From JAQGMV01 sp050260255 (GTDB taxonomy: Bacteria > Pseudomonadota > Gammaproteobacteria > Burkholderiales > SG8-41), in the NCBI GenBank assembly GCA_050260255.1, contig JBLNBW010000308.1:1-13607 (forward strand): a stretch of 13,607 bases of DNA. The letters run 5' to 3'. The notes below the pieces were generated by a model. That model was not told the origin of the DNA and did no database searches. It saw only the letters and a program-made list of their open reading frames with translations. This document shows positions 7,076 through 13,607 of the stretch, in pieces; within the stretch, counting starts at the first letter, position 1, and every line of letters begins with the position of its first letter. Made by a program: the position numbers and the translations under genes.

Positions 7076-7782
7076 GCGGCTGCATGCTGCGTCTTCTTCT
7101 TATCGCGTTATTGGCGGTGGCGCGGCTCGCCGATGCGGCACCGCCCTCTTCCATTGCGGTTACGTACGAGGTGCGCATGAACGGGATGAACGTCGCCACC
7201 GTAGACGAGAGCTACCGCGCCGAGGCAGGAAGCTATCGCCTGACCAGCAGCAGCACGCCGATCGGGATATTGGCCGCGGTGCGCAGGCTCGCCGTGCGCT
7301 TCGCAAGCAGCGGAACCGTGACCTCGCATGGCTTGCAACCTCGGCACTTCGAGGGACGGCGCGCGACAGGCGAGATTCCGGAAGTCGCCGCTGAATTCGA
7401 TTGGAGCGCGGGCGAGCTCAAGCTGACCCACGAAGGCAGGAACGAAACCGTGGCCCTTCCACCGGGCGCGCAGGACCGGCTCTCGGTCATGTATCAATTC
7501 ATGTTCGTGGCGCCGAAAGCACCGGACACCATCGACGTCGCGGTGACGAACGGCCGCCGCCTCGATACGTATGCGTACAGCATCACGCGCGATGTCGAGC
7601 AGGACACGCCGCTGGGACGCCTCAAGACGCTGCACCTCGTGAAGCAGCGCGAGCGCGGCGATCCGGAAAACGAAATCTGGCTGTCGCCGGAGCACGGCTA
7701 TGTGCCCGTGCGGATGGTCATCGTCGAGCGCGACGGCACCCGTTACGAGCAACTTGCGACGAAGCTCGAACTGAAGCCGTGA
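7072..7782 (+). CDS. DUF3108 protein, secreted (signal peptide)
   Basis: Protein of unknown function, 236 aa, predicted periplasmic or outer-membrane associated. The N-terminus MLRLLLIALLAVARLADA (5-22) reads as a Sec signal peptide with cleavage near residue 22 or 23. The Cys at position 4 is too early for a lipobox. The mature part matches DUF3108: a beta-rich fold with VTYEVRMNGMNVATV (30-44), a GLQPRHFEGRR strand, FDWSAGELKL, GAQDRLSVMYQFMF, the QDTPLGRLKTLHL turn and IWLSPEHGYVPVRM. The same blocks recur in the next gene. It begins at 7072, overlapping purN by 4 bp; a second ATG at 7084 is possible and would trim only the start of the signal. The stop overlaps the next gene's GTG. No catalytic residues can be named. 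Confidence 0.88.
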   Translation: MSGCMLRLLLIALLAVARLADAAPPSSIAVTYEVRMNGMNVATVDESYRAEAGSYRLTSSSTPIGILAAVRRLAVRFASSGTVTSHGLQPRHFEGRRATGEIPEVAAEFDWSAGELKLTHEGRNETVALPPGAQDRLSVMYQFMFVAPKAPDTIDVAVTNGRRLDTYAYSITRDVEQDTPLGRLKTLHLVKQRERGDPENEIWLSPEHGYVPVRMVIVERDGTRYEQLATKLELKP

Positions 7783-8852
7783 TCCCGCGGAAATCGCTGT
7801 GGCCCCTGGTCGCCGCGGTGCTCCTCTCCGCAGCGCTCCACGCCATGGTCATCACCGGTGCGCATATCGCCCTGCCGGAAACGCCCGAGCCGCCGCCTGT
7901 GCTGCACGCGAGGCTAGCGCCGGCGCCCGAGCCGCCGCTGCCGCCGGCCGCCGCAGCGCCCGTGACGGCACCGAAGCCGCGCCCGGCGAAGCATCGACCG
8001 CCGCCGCGGCGCACGATTGCGGTCGCGCCCGCACCATCGGCACCTCCTCCGTCTTTCGTGATCCCGGAGCCGCCCCTGGCAGCCCGAGAAACACTGCCCG
8101 AGCCGGAGACCGCCGAAGCGCCCGCGACGGCGCCCGAGGTCGTCGCCATCGCGCCTTCAACCACGTTAGCGGTGCCGGAGCAGCCGCTGTTGCACCCGCT
8201 CCCGCGACGAGGCCGCATCACCTATACGCTGTTCCTCGGAACCGAGAAGTTCGAGATCGGACGCACGGTACAGAACTGGGAATTCGAAAACGGCACGTAT
8301 CGCATCGGCAGCCGTTCGGAAACGACCGGACTCGCCGCCGTGCTGCGCTCGGAACGACGCACGTATCTCAGCGAAGGCGTGGTGACGCATGCCGGCCTGC
8401 AGCCTAACGCATTCCTCATGAGCCGCACGCGACGCGGCGAAACCGAAGTCGCTCGTGCGCGTTTCGACTGGAATGCCGGGCAGATCAGCTGGGGCACGAG
8501 CGACGAAAGAAACCAGGCGGCGCTGCCCGCCGGCAGTCAGGATTTCCTGAGCCTGATGTACCAGTTTTCCCTCGCGCCGCCGAAAAGCGGGCGCATCACG
8601 GTGCCGCTCACGACGGGAACCAAGTTCGAGACGTACGAGCTCGACGTCCTGCCCGAAGAGACGATAGATACGCCCCTCGGGTCGCTGCGCACGCTCCCGC
8701 TGAGACAAGTCCGCAAGCCGGGCGCGGAAACCATACAGATCTGGCTCGCTGCGGACTACCGCCATCTGCCGGTGATGGTGCGGTTCTTCGGCCGCGACGG
8801 GGAGCCGAGCGGCGAGCAGGTTGCGAACGACATCCGGGTCAGCGACGAATGA
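7779..8852 (+). CDS. DUF3108 protein with membrane anchor and proline-rich linker
   Basis: Function unknown, 357 aa, three parts. (1) A basic N-terminus (MIPRKSLW) and one hydrophobic helix (about 9-29) with no obvious cleavage site, probably an inner-membrane anchor. (2) A linker from about 33 to 142 with some 35 prolines, many in AP, EP and KP steps, resembling the stretched periplasmic linker of TonB. (3) A DUF3108 domain (146-357) paralogous to the previous gene. Its matching blocks are RITYTLFLGTEKFEIG, GLQPNAFLMSR, RFDWNAGQISW, AGSQDFLSLMYQFSL, IDTPLGSLRTLPLRQ and IWLAADYRHLPVMV. Start GTG at 7779 overlaps the previous stop (GTGA). The layout suggests a periplasmic domain held away from the inner membrane. 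No TonB C-terminal domain is seen, so it is not TonB itself. Confidence 0.87.
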   Translation: MIPRKSLWPLVAAVLLSAALHAMVITGAHIALPETPEPPPVLHARLAPAPEPPLPPAAAAPVTAPKPRPAKHRPPPRRTIAVAPAPSAPPPSFVIPEPPLAARETLPEPETAEAPATAPEVVAIAPSTTLAVPEQPLLHPLPRRGRITYTLFLGTEKFEIGRTVQNWEFENGTYRIGSRSETTGLAAVLRSERRTYLSEGVVTHAGLQPNAFLMSRTRRGETEVARARFDWNAGQISWGTSDERNQAALPAGSQDFLSLMYQFSLAPPKSGRITVPLTTGTKFETYELDVLPEETIDTPLGSLRTLPLRQVRKPGAETIQIWLAADYRHLPVMVRFFGRDGEPSGEQVANDIRVSDE

Positions 8853-8911
8853 GGCGCAGTAGAGCTGCTCGAATCACGCCAGAGCGCGCCGCGAAGATAT
8901 AAAGAGAAATA

Positions 8912-10168
8912 ATGAGCATTACGCCCACACAATTCACCGCTACGCTCGACGCATTGCGCGCCGTGCTCGCGTTCCGCCATCCTGCGGACGCCGTGTTGAG
9001 CCACTATTTTCGCGAGCACCGGCAACTGGGACAGCATGACCGCGCGTTCGTCGCCGAATCGGTGTTCGGCGTGTTAAGGCGCAAGCTGCTGCTCGATCAC
9101 CTCGCCGAAGGCACATCGCTGCGTGCGGTGCTGCTGTTGTGGCTTGCGCGTTTCGGAGGACGAAGCACGCGCGATCTCACGCCGCTGCTGAAGCCTGGCG
9201 AAGCGGATTGGCTTGCCGAAAAAAAAGCTGTCGCGACAGATACGCTGCCGCTGCACTTGCGCGCGGATCTACCGGACTGGATCGTCGCGCGCCTTAAGCC
9301 CCAGTGGTCCGACGAGGAGATTTACGAGCTCGGTCGCGCGCTCCAGCAGCCGGCTCCGCTCGACCTGCGGGTCAATACGTTCCGCACGGACCGCGATACC
9401 GTGCTCGAGGCGCTCACCAAAGAAGGGATGAAAGCGGAGCCCACGCGCTATTCGCCCATCGGCGTACGCATTCATGGACGTCCGCCGCTCAATCGCCATC
9501 CGCTCTTTCTCGAGGGCTGCATAGAAGTGCAGGATGAAGGCAGCCAGCTGCTCGGCTTCCTGCTTGCGCCGCGCCGCCACGAGCTCGTGGTCGACTTCTG
9601 CGCGGGCGCCGGCGGCAAATCCCTGATGCTGGGCGCGATGATGAATTCGCAGGGCCGACTTTATGCCTTCGACGTTTCGGCTGCGCGCCTCGCACGGCTC
9701 AAGCCCCGGCTCGCGCGATCCGGCCTCTCGAATCTCCACCCGCACGCGATACGGGATGAGCACGACACGAAAGTGAAGCGCCTCGCCGGCAAAATAGATC
9801 GCGTACTGGTGGATGCCCCGTGCAGCGGTCTTGGCACCTTGCGCCGCAATCCGGATCTCAAATGGCGCCAGTCACCCGCCTCGCTCGCAGAGCTCACCGC
9901 CAAGCAGGCCTCGATACTGCGCGCCGCCTCTACGCTGGTGAAGCCGGGAGGGCGGCTCGTCTATGCGACCTGCAGCCTGCTCGCCGAAGAGAACCAGGAT
10001 ATCGTCACGGCATTTCTCGCCGAGCATCCGGCATTCGAGCCGATACGGGCCGGCGCCGCGCTGGCCGAGCAGCGCATACAGCTCGAGACCGAGATGTACT
10101 TGCAGCTCAAACCGCAGGTGCACGGCACGGACGGTTTTTTCGCTGCCGTGCTGCAGAGAAAGCGGTGA
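8912..10168 (+). CDS. RsmB/NOP-family RNA (cytosine-5) methyltransferase
   Basis: SAM-dependent m5C methyltransferase of 418 aa, probably acting on rRNA or tRNA. The N-terminal part (about 1-145) is helical and matches the NusB-like RNA-binding region of RsmB only loosely. A short alpha-beta segment (LDLRVNTFRTDRD, from residue 150) follows, then the Rossmann domain: motif I DFCAGAGGKS (228-237), AFDVS (252-256), motif IV DAPCSGLGTLRR (301-312, C304) and motif VI YATCSLLAEEN (351-361, C354). Both family cysteines are present: one forms the covalent adduct, the other aids release. ATG at 8912 has only a weak purine-rich site (AAAGAGA). In betaproteobacteria classical rsmB usually sits near def/fmt, so this copy by purN is likely a paralogue with a different site. 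The symbol is therefore left blank. Confidence 0.92.
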   Translation: MSITPTQFTATLDALRAVLAFRHPADAVLSHYFREHRQLGQHDRAFVAESVFGVLRRKLLLDHLAEGTSLRAVLLLWLARFGGRSTRDLTPLLKPGEADWLAEKKAVATDTLPLHLRADLPDWIVARLKPQWSDEEIYELGRALQQPAPLDLRVNTFRTDRDTVLEALTKEGMKAEPTRYSPIGVRIHGRPPLNRHPLFLEGCIEVQDEGSQLLGFLLAPRRHELVVDFCAGAGGKSLMLGAMMNSQGRLYAFDVSAARLARLKPRLARSGLSNLHPHAIRDEHDTKVKRLAGKIDRVLVDAPCSGLGTLRRNPDLKWRQSPASLAELTAKQASILRAASTLVKPGGRLVYATCSLLAEENQDIVTAFLAEHPAFEPIRAGAALAEQRIQLETEMYLQLKPQVHGTDGFFAAVLQRKR

Positions 10169-10189
10169 GCCGGGGCTGTCGGGATGGCA

Positions 10190-10198
10190 TGCTAGAAT
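10190..10198 (+). promoter_or_regulatory. Possible extended -10 promoter for the MscS gene
   Basis: TGCTAGAAT at 10190-10198 matches an extended -10 element (TGnTATAAT) with one mismatch in the hexamer. It lies 28 bp before the MscS-family ATG and 21 bp after the methyltransferase stop. No convincing -35 is seen 16-18 bp upstream, as is allowed for extended -10 promoters. Confidence 0.4.
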
Positions 10199-10226
10199 CC
10201 CGGCACCTCGCAACGCCGGCCGACCC

Positions 10227-11531
10227 ATGGCGCCTCCGCTGCAGCAGCTCATCGAACTCTGGCAGGACCTTCAACATCCGCGTGTATTGTGGCAAGTGAG
10301 CGTCATCGTCGTGGCGCTGCTCGCCGCATGGCTGTCTGCCCTGGTGCTCGAGCGACGCCTTGCGCGTGCCGACGCCAGCGGGGCAGTGAATCTCGGACAA
10401 CGAGCGCTGCGCGAGCTCATATTCCCGCTGGTCGCACTGGGACTCGTGCTGCTGGGCCGGACCGCGCTTCATAACGTGCACGGCACGGCGGTCCTCAACG
10501 TCGCCGTCGCCCTGCTCACGGCGCTCGCCATTCTGCGCTTCGCCCTGCTGCTCGTGCGCCAGGTGTTTGCGCCGAGCCCGCTGCTGCAGGGCATGACGCG
10601 CCTCATAGGCTGGACGGTGTGGCTGGGCTTCGCGCTGCACATCACCGGCCTTGCGCCCGAAGTGCTCAATGTCCTGGAAGAAGCGCACATCGTCATCGGA
10701 CGTCAGCGCATTTCGGTGCTGCTGATACTGCAGGCCGCATTGTCGGTCGCGACGGCGGTCCTCATCGCGCTCTGGCTCGGCCGCTATGCCGAGACCCGCC
10801 TCATGGCGGCGGAAAGCGTGCAGGTGAGCCTGCGCGTCATGCTGACCAAGCTCGCGAAGGCGCTGTTCGTGCTGCTTGCCGTGCTGATCGCCCTACCGGC
10901 CGTCGGCATAGATATCACTGCGCTGTCCGTCTTCGGCGGGATGCTGGGCGTCGGCATCGGCTTCGGGCTACAGAAGATCGCCAGCAACTACGTGAGCGGC
11001 TTCATCATCCTCATGGACCGGTCGGTGAGCATAGGCGACGTGGTGACGATAGAACAGCATACCGGCCGCGTGACGAAGATGACCGCACGGTACGTCGTGT
11101 TGCGCAATCCGGCGGGCACCGAAGCGCTCATACCGAACGAAACGCTGATCGGATCGACCGTGATCAACCACACCTACACCGACCGCCGCGTGCACGTGCC
11201 GGTGGGCGTACAGGTTGCGTACGAAACCGATATGGAGCGTGCGAGCAGCATTCTTGAAGGTGCGGCGCGCGGTCACCCTCGCGTGCTGAGCGACCCTGCG
11301 CCCCGCGTGCTGGTGAAAGAGCTCGCCGACAGCGGCGTAAACCTCGAGCTCGGTGTGTGGATAGACGATCCGGAAGACGGTATAGGAAACGTGCGCTCCG
11401 ATCTCTATTTCGAGATCCTGCGCCGCTTCGGCGAAGCGGGGATAGAGATTCCGTACCCGCAGCGCGAGCTCAGAATGCGTCCGGTCGCGACTGCAGCGTC
11501 GCCCGAAACGCCTTTCACAACAAAGGCTTGA
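10227..11531 (+). CDS. MscS-family mechanosensitive ion channel
   Basis: Inner-membrane channel of 434 aa, predicted to open under membrane tension and release solutes on osmotic downshock. Hydrophobic segments lie near 22-42, 64-82, 90-112, 124-142, 162-186 and 207-226, then the pore helix region. That region (230-262) holds LSVFGGMLGVGIGFGLQKI and NYVSGFIILMDRSVSIGDVV, the hallmark of MscS TM3 and the start of the beta domain. The cytoplasmic part has the family blocks VLRNPAGTEALIPN (291-304) and NHTYTDRRVHVPVGV (314-328), ending near GIEIPYPQRELRMR (405-418). It has more helices than E. coli MscS (three), closer to the medium-size YbdG/YnaI-like members. ATG at 10227 (MAPPLQQL) was chosen because upstream codons lie within the methyltransferase gene; no strong Shine-Dalgarno. 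Probably its own promoter. Confidence 0.93.
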   Translation: MAPPLQQLIELWQDLQHPRVLWQVSVIVVALLAAWLSALVLERRLARADASGAVNLGQRALRELIFPLVALGLVLLGRTALHNVHGTAVLNVAVALLTALAILRFALLLVRQVFAPSPLLQGMTRLIGWTVWLGFALHITGLAPEVLNVLEEAHIVIGRQRISVLLILQAALSVATAVLIALWLGRYAETRLMAAESVQVSLRVMLTKLAKALFVLLAVLIALPAVGIDITALSVFGGMLGVGIGFGLQKIASNYVSGFIILMDRSVSIGDVVTIEQHTGRVTKMTARYVVLRNPAGTEALIPNETLIGSTVINHTYTDRRVHVPVGVQVAYETDMERASSILEGAARGHPRVLSDPAPRVLVKELADSGVNLELGVWIDDPEDGIGNVRSDLYFEILRRFGEAGIEIPYPQRELRMRPVATAASPETPFTTKA

Positions 11532-11541
11532 GACGTTTTTT
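11506..11541 (+). terminator. Weak terminator-like hairpin at the end of the MscS gene
   Basis: GCCTTT (11510-11515) and AAAGGC (11522-11527) form an inverted repeat with a six-base loop, inside the last codons. Flanking AAACG and CGTTT could extend the stem across a bulge, and TTTTTT ends at 11541. The stem is AT-rich and imperfect, so termination is only possible, not clear. Confidence 0.3.
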
Positions 11542-11569
11542 CCGCAATGCCTGCAATTATCTTTTTTGG

Positions 11570-11608
11570 CTGCCTGAACTTAGGTAGACTCCACCCGTCG
11601 AATACGGG
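11570..11608 (+). promoter_or_regulatory. Desaturase leader with two inverted repeats
   Basis: The 104-bp gap before the desaturase holds two T6 runs (11536-11541, 11562-11567). Next comes an inverted repeat CTGCCT-GAACTT-AGGTAG (11570-11587, one mismatch) that contains part of a possible -10 (TAGACT, 11585-11590). A perfect short one follows: CCCGT-CGAAT-ACGGG (11594-11608). The first could be an operator and the second a leader hairpin. Both are inferences from symmetry and position. Confidence 0.35.
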
Positions 11609-11624
11609 CCACAACATCAATCAA

Positions 11625-11629
11625 AGGAG
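11625..11629 (+). promoter_or_regulatory. Strong Shine-Dalgarno fixing a TTG start
   Basis: AGGAG (within AAAGGAG, 11623-11629) lies six bases before TTG at 11636. This spacing, plus the lack of an ATG upstream of the first histidine box, decides the desaturase start. Confidence 0.85.
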
Positions 11630-11635
11630 CTGAAT

Positions 11636-12796
11636 TTGACCGGGATTTTCGATTTGCCGTGGTGGGGTTACGTCAGCGTCGCGCTTGCCCTGACGCACAT
11701 CACCATCGCCGCCGTGACGATATTTCTCCACCGTCATCAGGCCCACCGCGCGCTGGATCTGCATCCCGTCGTCAGTCATTTTTTCCGCTTCTGGCTGTGG
11801 CTTACCACCGGCATGGTGACGAAGGAATGGGCCGCCATCCATCGCAAGCACCATGCGAAGTGCGAGACGACCGACGATCCGCACAGCCCTCAGGTCTTCG
11901 GCATCAGCAAAGTCCTGTGGGAAGGCGCCGAACTCTACCGTGCGGAATCCCTTAACCAGGAAACGCTCGACCGTTACGGCCACGGCACCCCCGACGACTG
12001 GATAGAGCGCCACCTCTATTCGCGCCATTCCGTGCTCGGCATCGCGCTCATGTTCGCTATCGATTTCGCCCTGTTCGGTTTCATCGGCATCACGATCTGG
12101 GCGGTGCAGATGATCTGGATTCCGCTGTTCGCCGCGGGCGTGATCAACGGCATCGGCCACTACTGGGGCTACCGCAACTTTCAGCCGGAAGACGCGAGCC
12201 GCAACATCGTGCCGTGGGGCATACTGGTCGGCGGCGAAGAATTGCACAACAATCATCACGCCTACGCCACCTCCGCGCGCCTGTCGAGCCGCTGGTACGA
12301 GTTCGATATCGGCTGGCTCTACATCCGGCTGCTCGAAATGGCGGGGCTCGCGCAGGTGAAGAAAGTCGCGCCCAAGCTCCGGATCGAGGCCGACAAGACG
12401 CGCGTCGATCTCGCCACGCTGCAGGCCGTCGTCACTCACCGCTACGAGATCATTTACAAGTACGCGAAATCGGTGCGCCACACCTGCATGGCGGAGCTGC
12501 AGCACCTGCGCGCCTCTGCGCCCACGGTGGACCGCGCGACGCTCAAACGCTGGCTGCATATCGACGCGGCCGCATTGCCGGAAACCGAGCGCCAGCGCCG
12601 CGAGCAAGTCGTAACCGCCAACGAAACGCTGGGCATCGTCTACACCATGCGCGACGAGCTCGCTGCCATCTGGAAACGCTCGACGGCCTCCAAGGAACAG
12701 CTCGTGCGCCAGCTCGAAGACTGGTGCCACCGCGCCGAGACGAGCGGCATCGTCGCCCTGCAGGAATTCAGCCGGCGGCTCCGCTGTTACGCCTAA
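11636..12796 (+). CDS. Acyl-CoA/acyl-lipid delta-9-type fatty acid desaturase
   Basis: Membrane di-iron enzyme of 386 aa predicted to put a cis double bond into saturated acyl chains, adjusting membrane fluidity. Three histidine boxes are present: HRHQAH (32-37), HRKHH (69-73) and HNNHH (204-208). NGIGHYWGYRNF (171-182) carries the extra conserved Asn and His of the stearoyl-CoA desaturase group. Hydrophobic pairs lie near 9-31, 46-62, 134-152 and 154-172. After about 245 there is a 140-residue soluble helical extension ending WCHRAETSGIVALQEF. Similar extensions occur in pseudomonad desaturases of the DesA type, as I remember them; electron donor and exact substrate are unknown. Rare TTG start with strong Shine-Dalgarno, so probably translated well. 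Monocistronic, ending at the shared terminator. Confidence 0.92.
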   Translation: MTGIFDLPWWGYVSVALALTHITIAAVTIFLHRHQAHRALDLHPVVSHFFRFWLWLTTGMVTKEWAAIHRKHHAKCETTDDPHSPQVFGISKVLWEGAELYRAESLNQETLDRYGHGTPDDWIERHLYSRHSVLGIALMFAIDFALFGFIGITIWAVQMIWIPLFAAGVINGIGHYWGYRNFQPEDASRNIVPWGILVGGEELHNNHHAYATSARLSSRWYEFDIGWLYIRLLEMAGLAQVKKVAPKLRIEADKTRVDLATLQAVVTHRYEIIYKYAKSVRHTCMAELQHLRASAPTVDRATLKRWLHIDAAALPETERQRREQVVTANETLGIVYTMRDELAAIWKRSTASKEQLVRQLEDWCHRAETSGIVALQEFSRRLRCYA

Positions 12797-12812
12797 GGCG
12801 AGCGCAAGACGC

Positions 12813-12841
12813 AAAAAAGCCCGCTTGAAGCGGGCTTTTTT
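12813..12841. terminator. Bidirectional Rho-independent terminator
   Basis: A6 (12813-12818), stem GCCCGCT (12819-12825), three-base loop TGA, stem AGCGGGC (12829-12835), T6 (12836-12841). The symmetric A/T flanks make it work on both strands. It sits between the convergent desaturase (stop at 12796) and rpmG (stop at 12870) and probably serves both. Confidence 0.93.
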
Positions 12842-12869
12842 CTTCGTGCCGGCGGGAAAAACTGCCGAA

Positions 12870-13025
12870 CTACTTGATCTTCGTTTCCTTGTAGACCACG
12901 TGCTTGCGCGCGACCGGATCGAATTTCTTGATCTCCATCTTCTCGGTCATCGTGCGCTTGTTCTTGGTCGTGGTGTAGAAGTGGCCGGTGCCGGCCGTCG
13001 ATTCGAGCTTGATCTTCTCACGCAT
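12870..13025 (-). CDS. rpmG: 50S ribosomal protein L33
   Basis: 51 aa, small basic protein of the large ribosomal subunit near the E site. The sequence begins MREKIKLESTAGTGHFYTTT and ends HVVYKETKIK; the TGHFYTTTKNKR block is the L33 signature. No CxxC pairs are present, so it is the zinc-free form. The ATG at 13025 has an ideal Shine-Dalgarno, AAGGAG (13033-13038), seven bases upstream. It overlaps the rpmB stop (13037-13039), so L28 and L33 are probably co-translated. It was missed by a length cut-off of 60 aa. Confidence 0.97.
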   Translation of the reverse strand: MREKIKLESTAGTGHFYTTTKNKRTMTEKMEIKKFDPVARKHVVYKETKIK

Positions 13026-13036
13026 GAAAATGCTCC

Positions 13037-13273
13037 TTAGACCTGTTCGCCGCGGCTGCGCAGTTCGGCCAGCACCACATCGATGCCCTTCTTATCGATG
13101 GTGCGCAGACCCGCGTTCGACACGCGCAGGCTGACCCAGCGGTTCTCGCTTTCGACCCAGAATCGGCGGTACTGCAGATTCGGGAGAAAACGGCGACGCG
13201 TCTTGTTGTTGGCGTGCGAAACGTTGTTACCCAGCATCGGCTTTTTGCCGGTGACCTGACATACGCGTGCCAT
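13037..13273 (-). CDS. rpmB: 50S ribosomal protein L28
   Basis: 78 aa, large-subunit ribosomal protein. It begins MARVCQVTGKKPMLGNNVSH and continues with NKTRRRFLPNLQYRRFWV and an LRVSNAGLRTIDKKGID block, the full L28 pattern at the usual proteobacterial length. A single Cys (C5) means no zinc site. ATG at 13273 has GGAG (13281-13284) seven bases upstream. It is the first gene of the rpmB-rpmG pair, behind a good sigma70 promoter. radC lies just upstream on the same strand, the standard proteobacterial order. Confidence 0.98.
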   Translation of the reverse strand: MARVCQVTGKKPMLGNNVSHANNKTRRRFLPNLQYRRFWVESENRWVSLRVSNAGLRTIDKKGIDVVLAELRSRGEQV

Positions 13274-13304
13274 GGCACTGCTCCGAAAATCCAGAAAGGG
13301 GCGG

Positions 13305-13334
13305 ATTCTACCGCGATAACGCCTCGCGACTCAA
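13305..13334 (-). promoter_or_regulatory. Sigma70 promoter of rpmB-rpmG
   Basis: On the minus strand, TTGAGT (13334-13329), an 18-bp spacer, then TAGAAT (13310-13305). These match four and five of six consensus bases. Transcription would start near 13298, leaving a leader of about 25 bases with the rpmB Shine-Dalgarno. Confidence 0.7.
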
Positions 13335-13420
13335 GCTTTTCGACGCGTTTTCCTGTTCCCACGGCCGGAATTAGTGCCGCCCCGTCAGCACGTTACGTAA
13401 TATCGCCACATTTCGCCGCT

Positions 13421-13607
13421 TTAAAGCAGCCCGCGCTCGGCAAAAGACATCGCCGAATCGCCGCCAACCACGAAATGGTCCAGGACCTTGACGTCGATGA
13501 GGCCGAGCGTGTGCTTGAGCGTCTGCGTGAGCGTTTCGTCGGCCCGGCTGGGCTCGGCAACACCGGACGGATGGTTGTGCGCGAATATCGTCGCCGCAGC
13601 GTTGTAG
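13421..13607 (-). CDS. radC: RadC (JAB/MPN-type) protein, partial: C-terminal part only
   Basis: The last 62 codons or so of RadC; the 5' part lies beyond the right edge. Visible are AAATIFAHNHPSG followed by an Asp (HxHPSG...D, the metal-binding JAMM-like motif), then LKHTLGLIDVKVLDHFVVGG and the SFAERGLL end. RadC was once thought to be a DNA-repair protein; its true role is unsettled, and related proteins occur on mobile elements. Its place next to rpmB shows this is the chromosomal housekeeping copy. The stop is TAA at 13421-13423, inside a GCTTTAAAGC palindrome. The gap to rpmB is 147 bp and holds the rpmB promoter; no clear radC terminator is seen. Confidence 0.95.
   Translation of the reverse strand, partial: YNAAATIFAHNHPSGVAEPSRADETLTQTLKHTLGLIDVKVLDHFVVGGDSAMSFAERGLL

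Noticed and set aside
7401..7778. Upstream in-frame part of the second DUF3108 frame
   Set aside because: It overlaps the first DUF3108 gene and is Arg/His-rich without structure; the GTG at 7779 gives a clean anchor helix and a GTGA overlap.
11621..12814. 397-aa minus-strand open frame spanning the whole desaturase gene
   Set aside because: Shadow of codon bias in a GC-rich gene: rich in Arg, His, Asp and Val with no motif, while the plus strand encodes all desaturase histidine boxes.
13374..13420. Possible terminator after radC
   Set aside because: Only a short GCTTTAAAGC palindrome at the stop and no stem followed by a T-run.

Overview
The window looks like a chromosomal segment of a GC-rich betaproteobacterium. 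The best guess is an uncultured Nitrosomonadales- or Rhodocyclales-like lineage; this rests on gene content and order (perM-like/hda/HAD-IB/pcnB divergent from purM/purN/DUF3108, and radC-rpmB-rpmG), not on a database search. Nearly all of it is coding. No mobile element, CRISPR array, rRNA or tRNA was seen, and no gene-free stretch exceeds 300 bp.

Left block, minus strand, 5218 down to 1: AI-2E-family permease, hda, HAD-IB phosphatase, FecCD-type ABC permease, its ATPase, and pcnB (cut by the window edge). Start/stop overlaps join permease to hda and ABC permease to ATPase. Two features break the block. One is a 56-bp heptamer array (TTACGGG type) that supplies the hda stop codon and ends 15 bp before the HAD start. 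The other is a strong hairpin between the ABC ATPase and pcnB. From memory, many betaproteobacteria have HAD-IB directly next to pcnB, so the two ABC genes look like an insertion. No substrate-binding protein is in the window.

Centre, plus strand, 5363 to 11531: purM and purN (de novo purine synthesis) run through 4-bp overlaps into two tandem DUF3108 envelope proteins. One has a signal peptide only. The other has a membrane anchor and a long proline-rich linker. A second-type RsmB/NOP-family RNA m5C methyltransferase and an MscS-family channel follow, each after a gap of about 60 bp. A 144-bp divergent region (5219-5362) must hold the promoters for both main blocks.

Right part: a plus-strand acyl-CoA desaturase with a C-terminal helical extension and a TTG start behind a strong Shine-Dalgarno. 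It converges on rpmG across a symmetric, probably bidirectional terminator. rpmB and rpmG (minus strand) share a good sigma70 promoter. The 3' end of radC enters from the right edge on the minus strand.

Most of the content is ordinary housekeeping. The items most worth a second look are the heptamer array fused to the hda tail, the ABC pair inside the hda-HAD-pcnB cluster with a hairpin behind it, the anchored/secreted DUF3108 pair co-translated with purine genes, and the desaturase extension. I found no clear evidence of a wholly new defence or mobile system.
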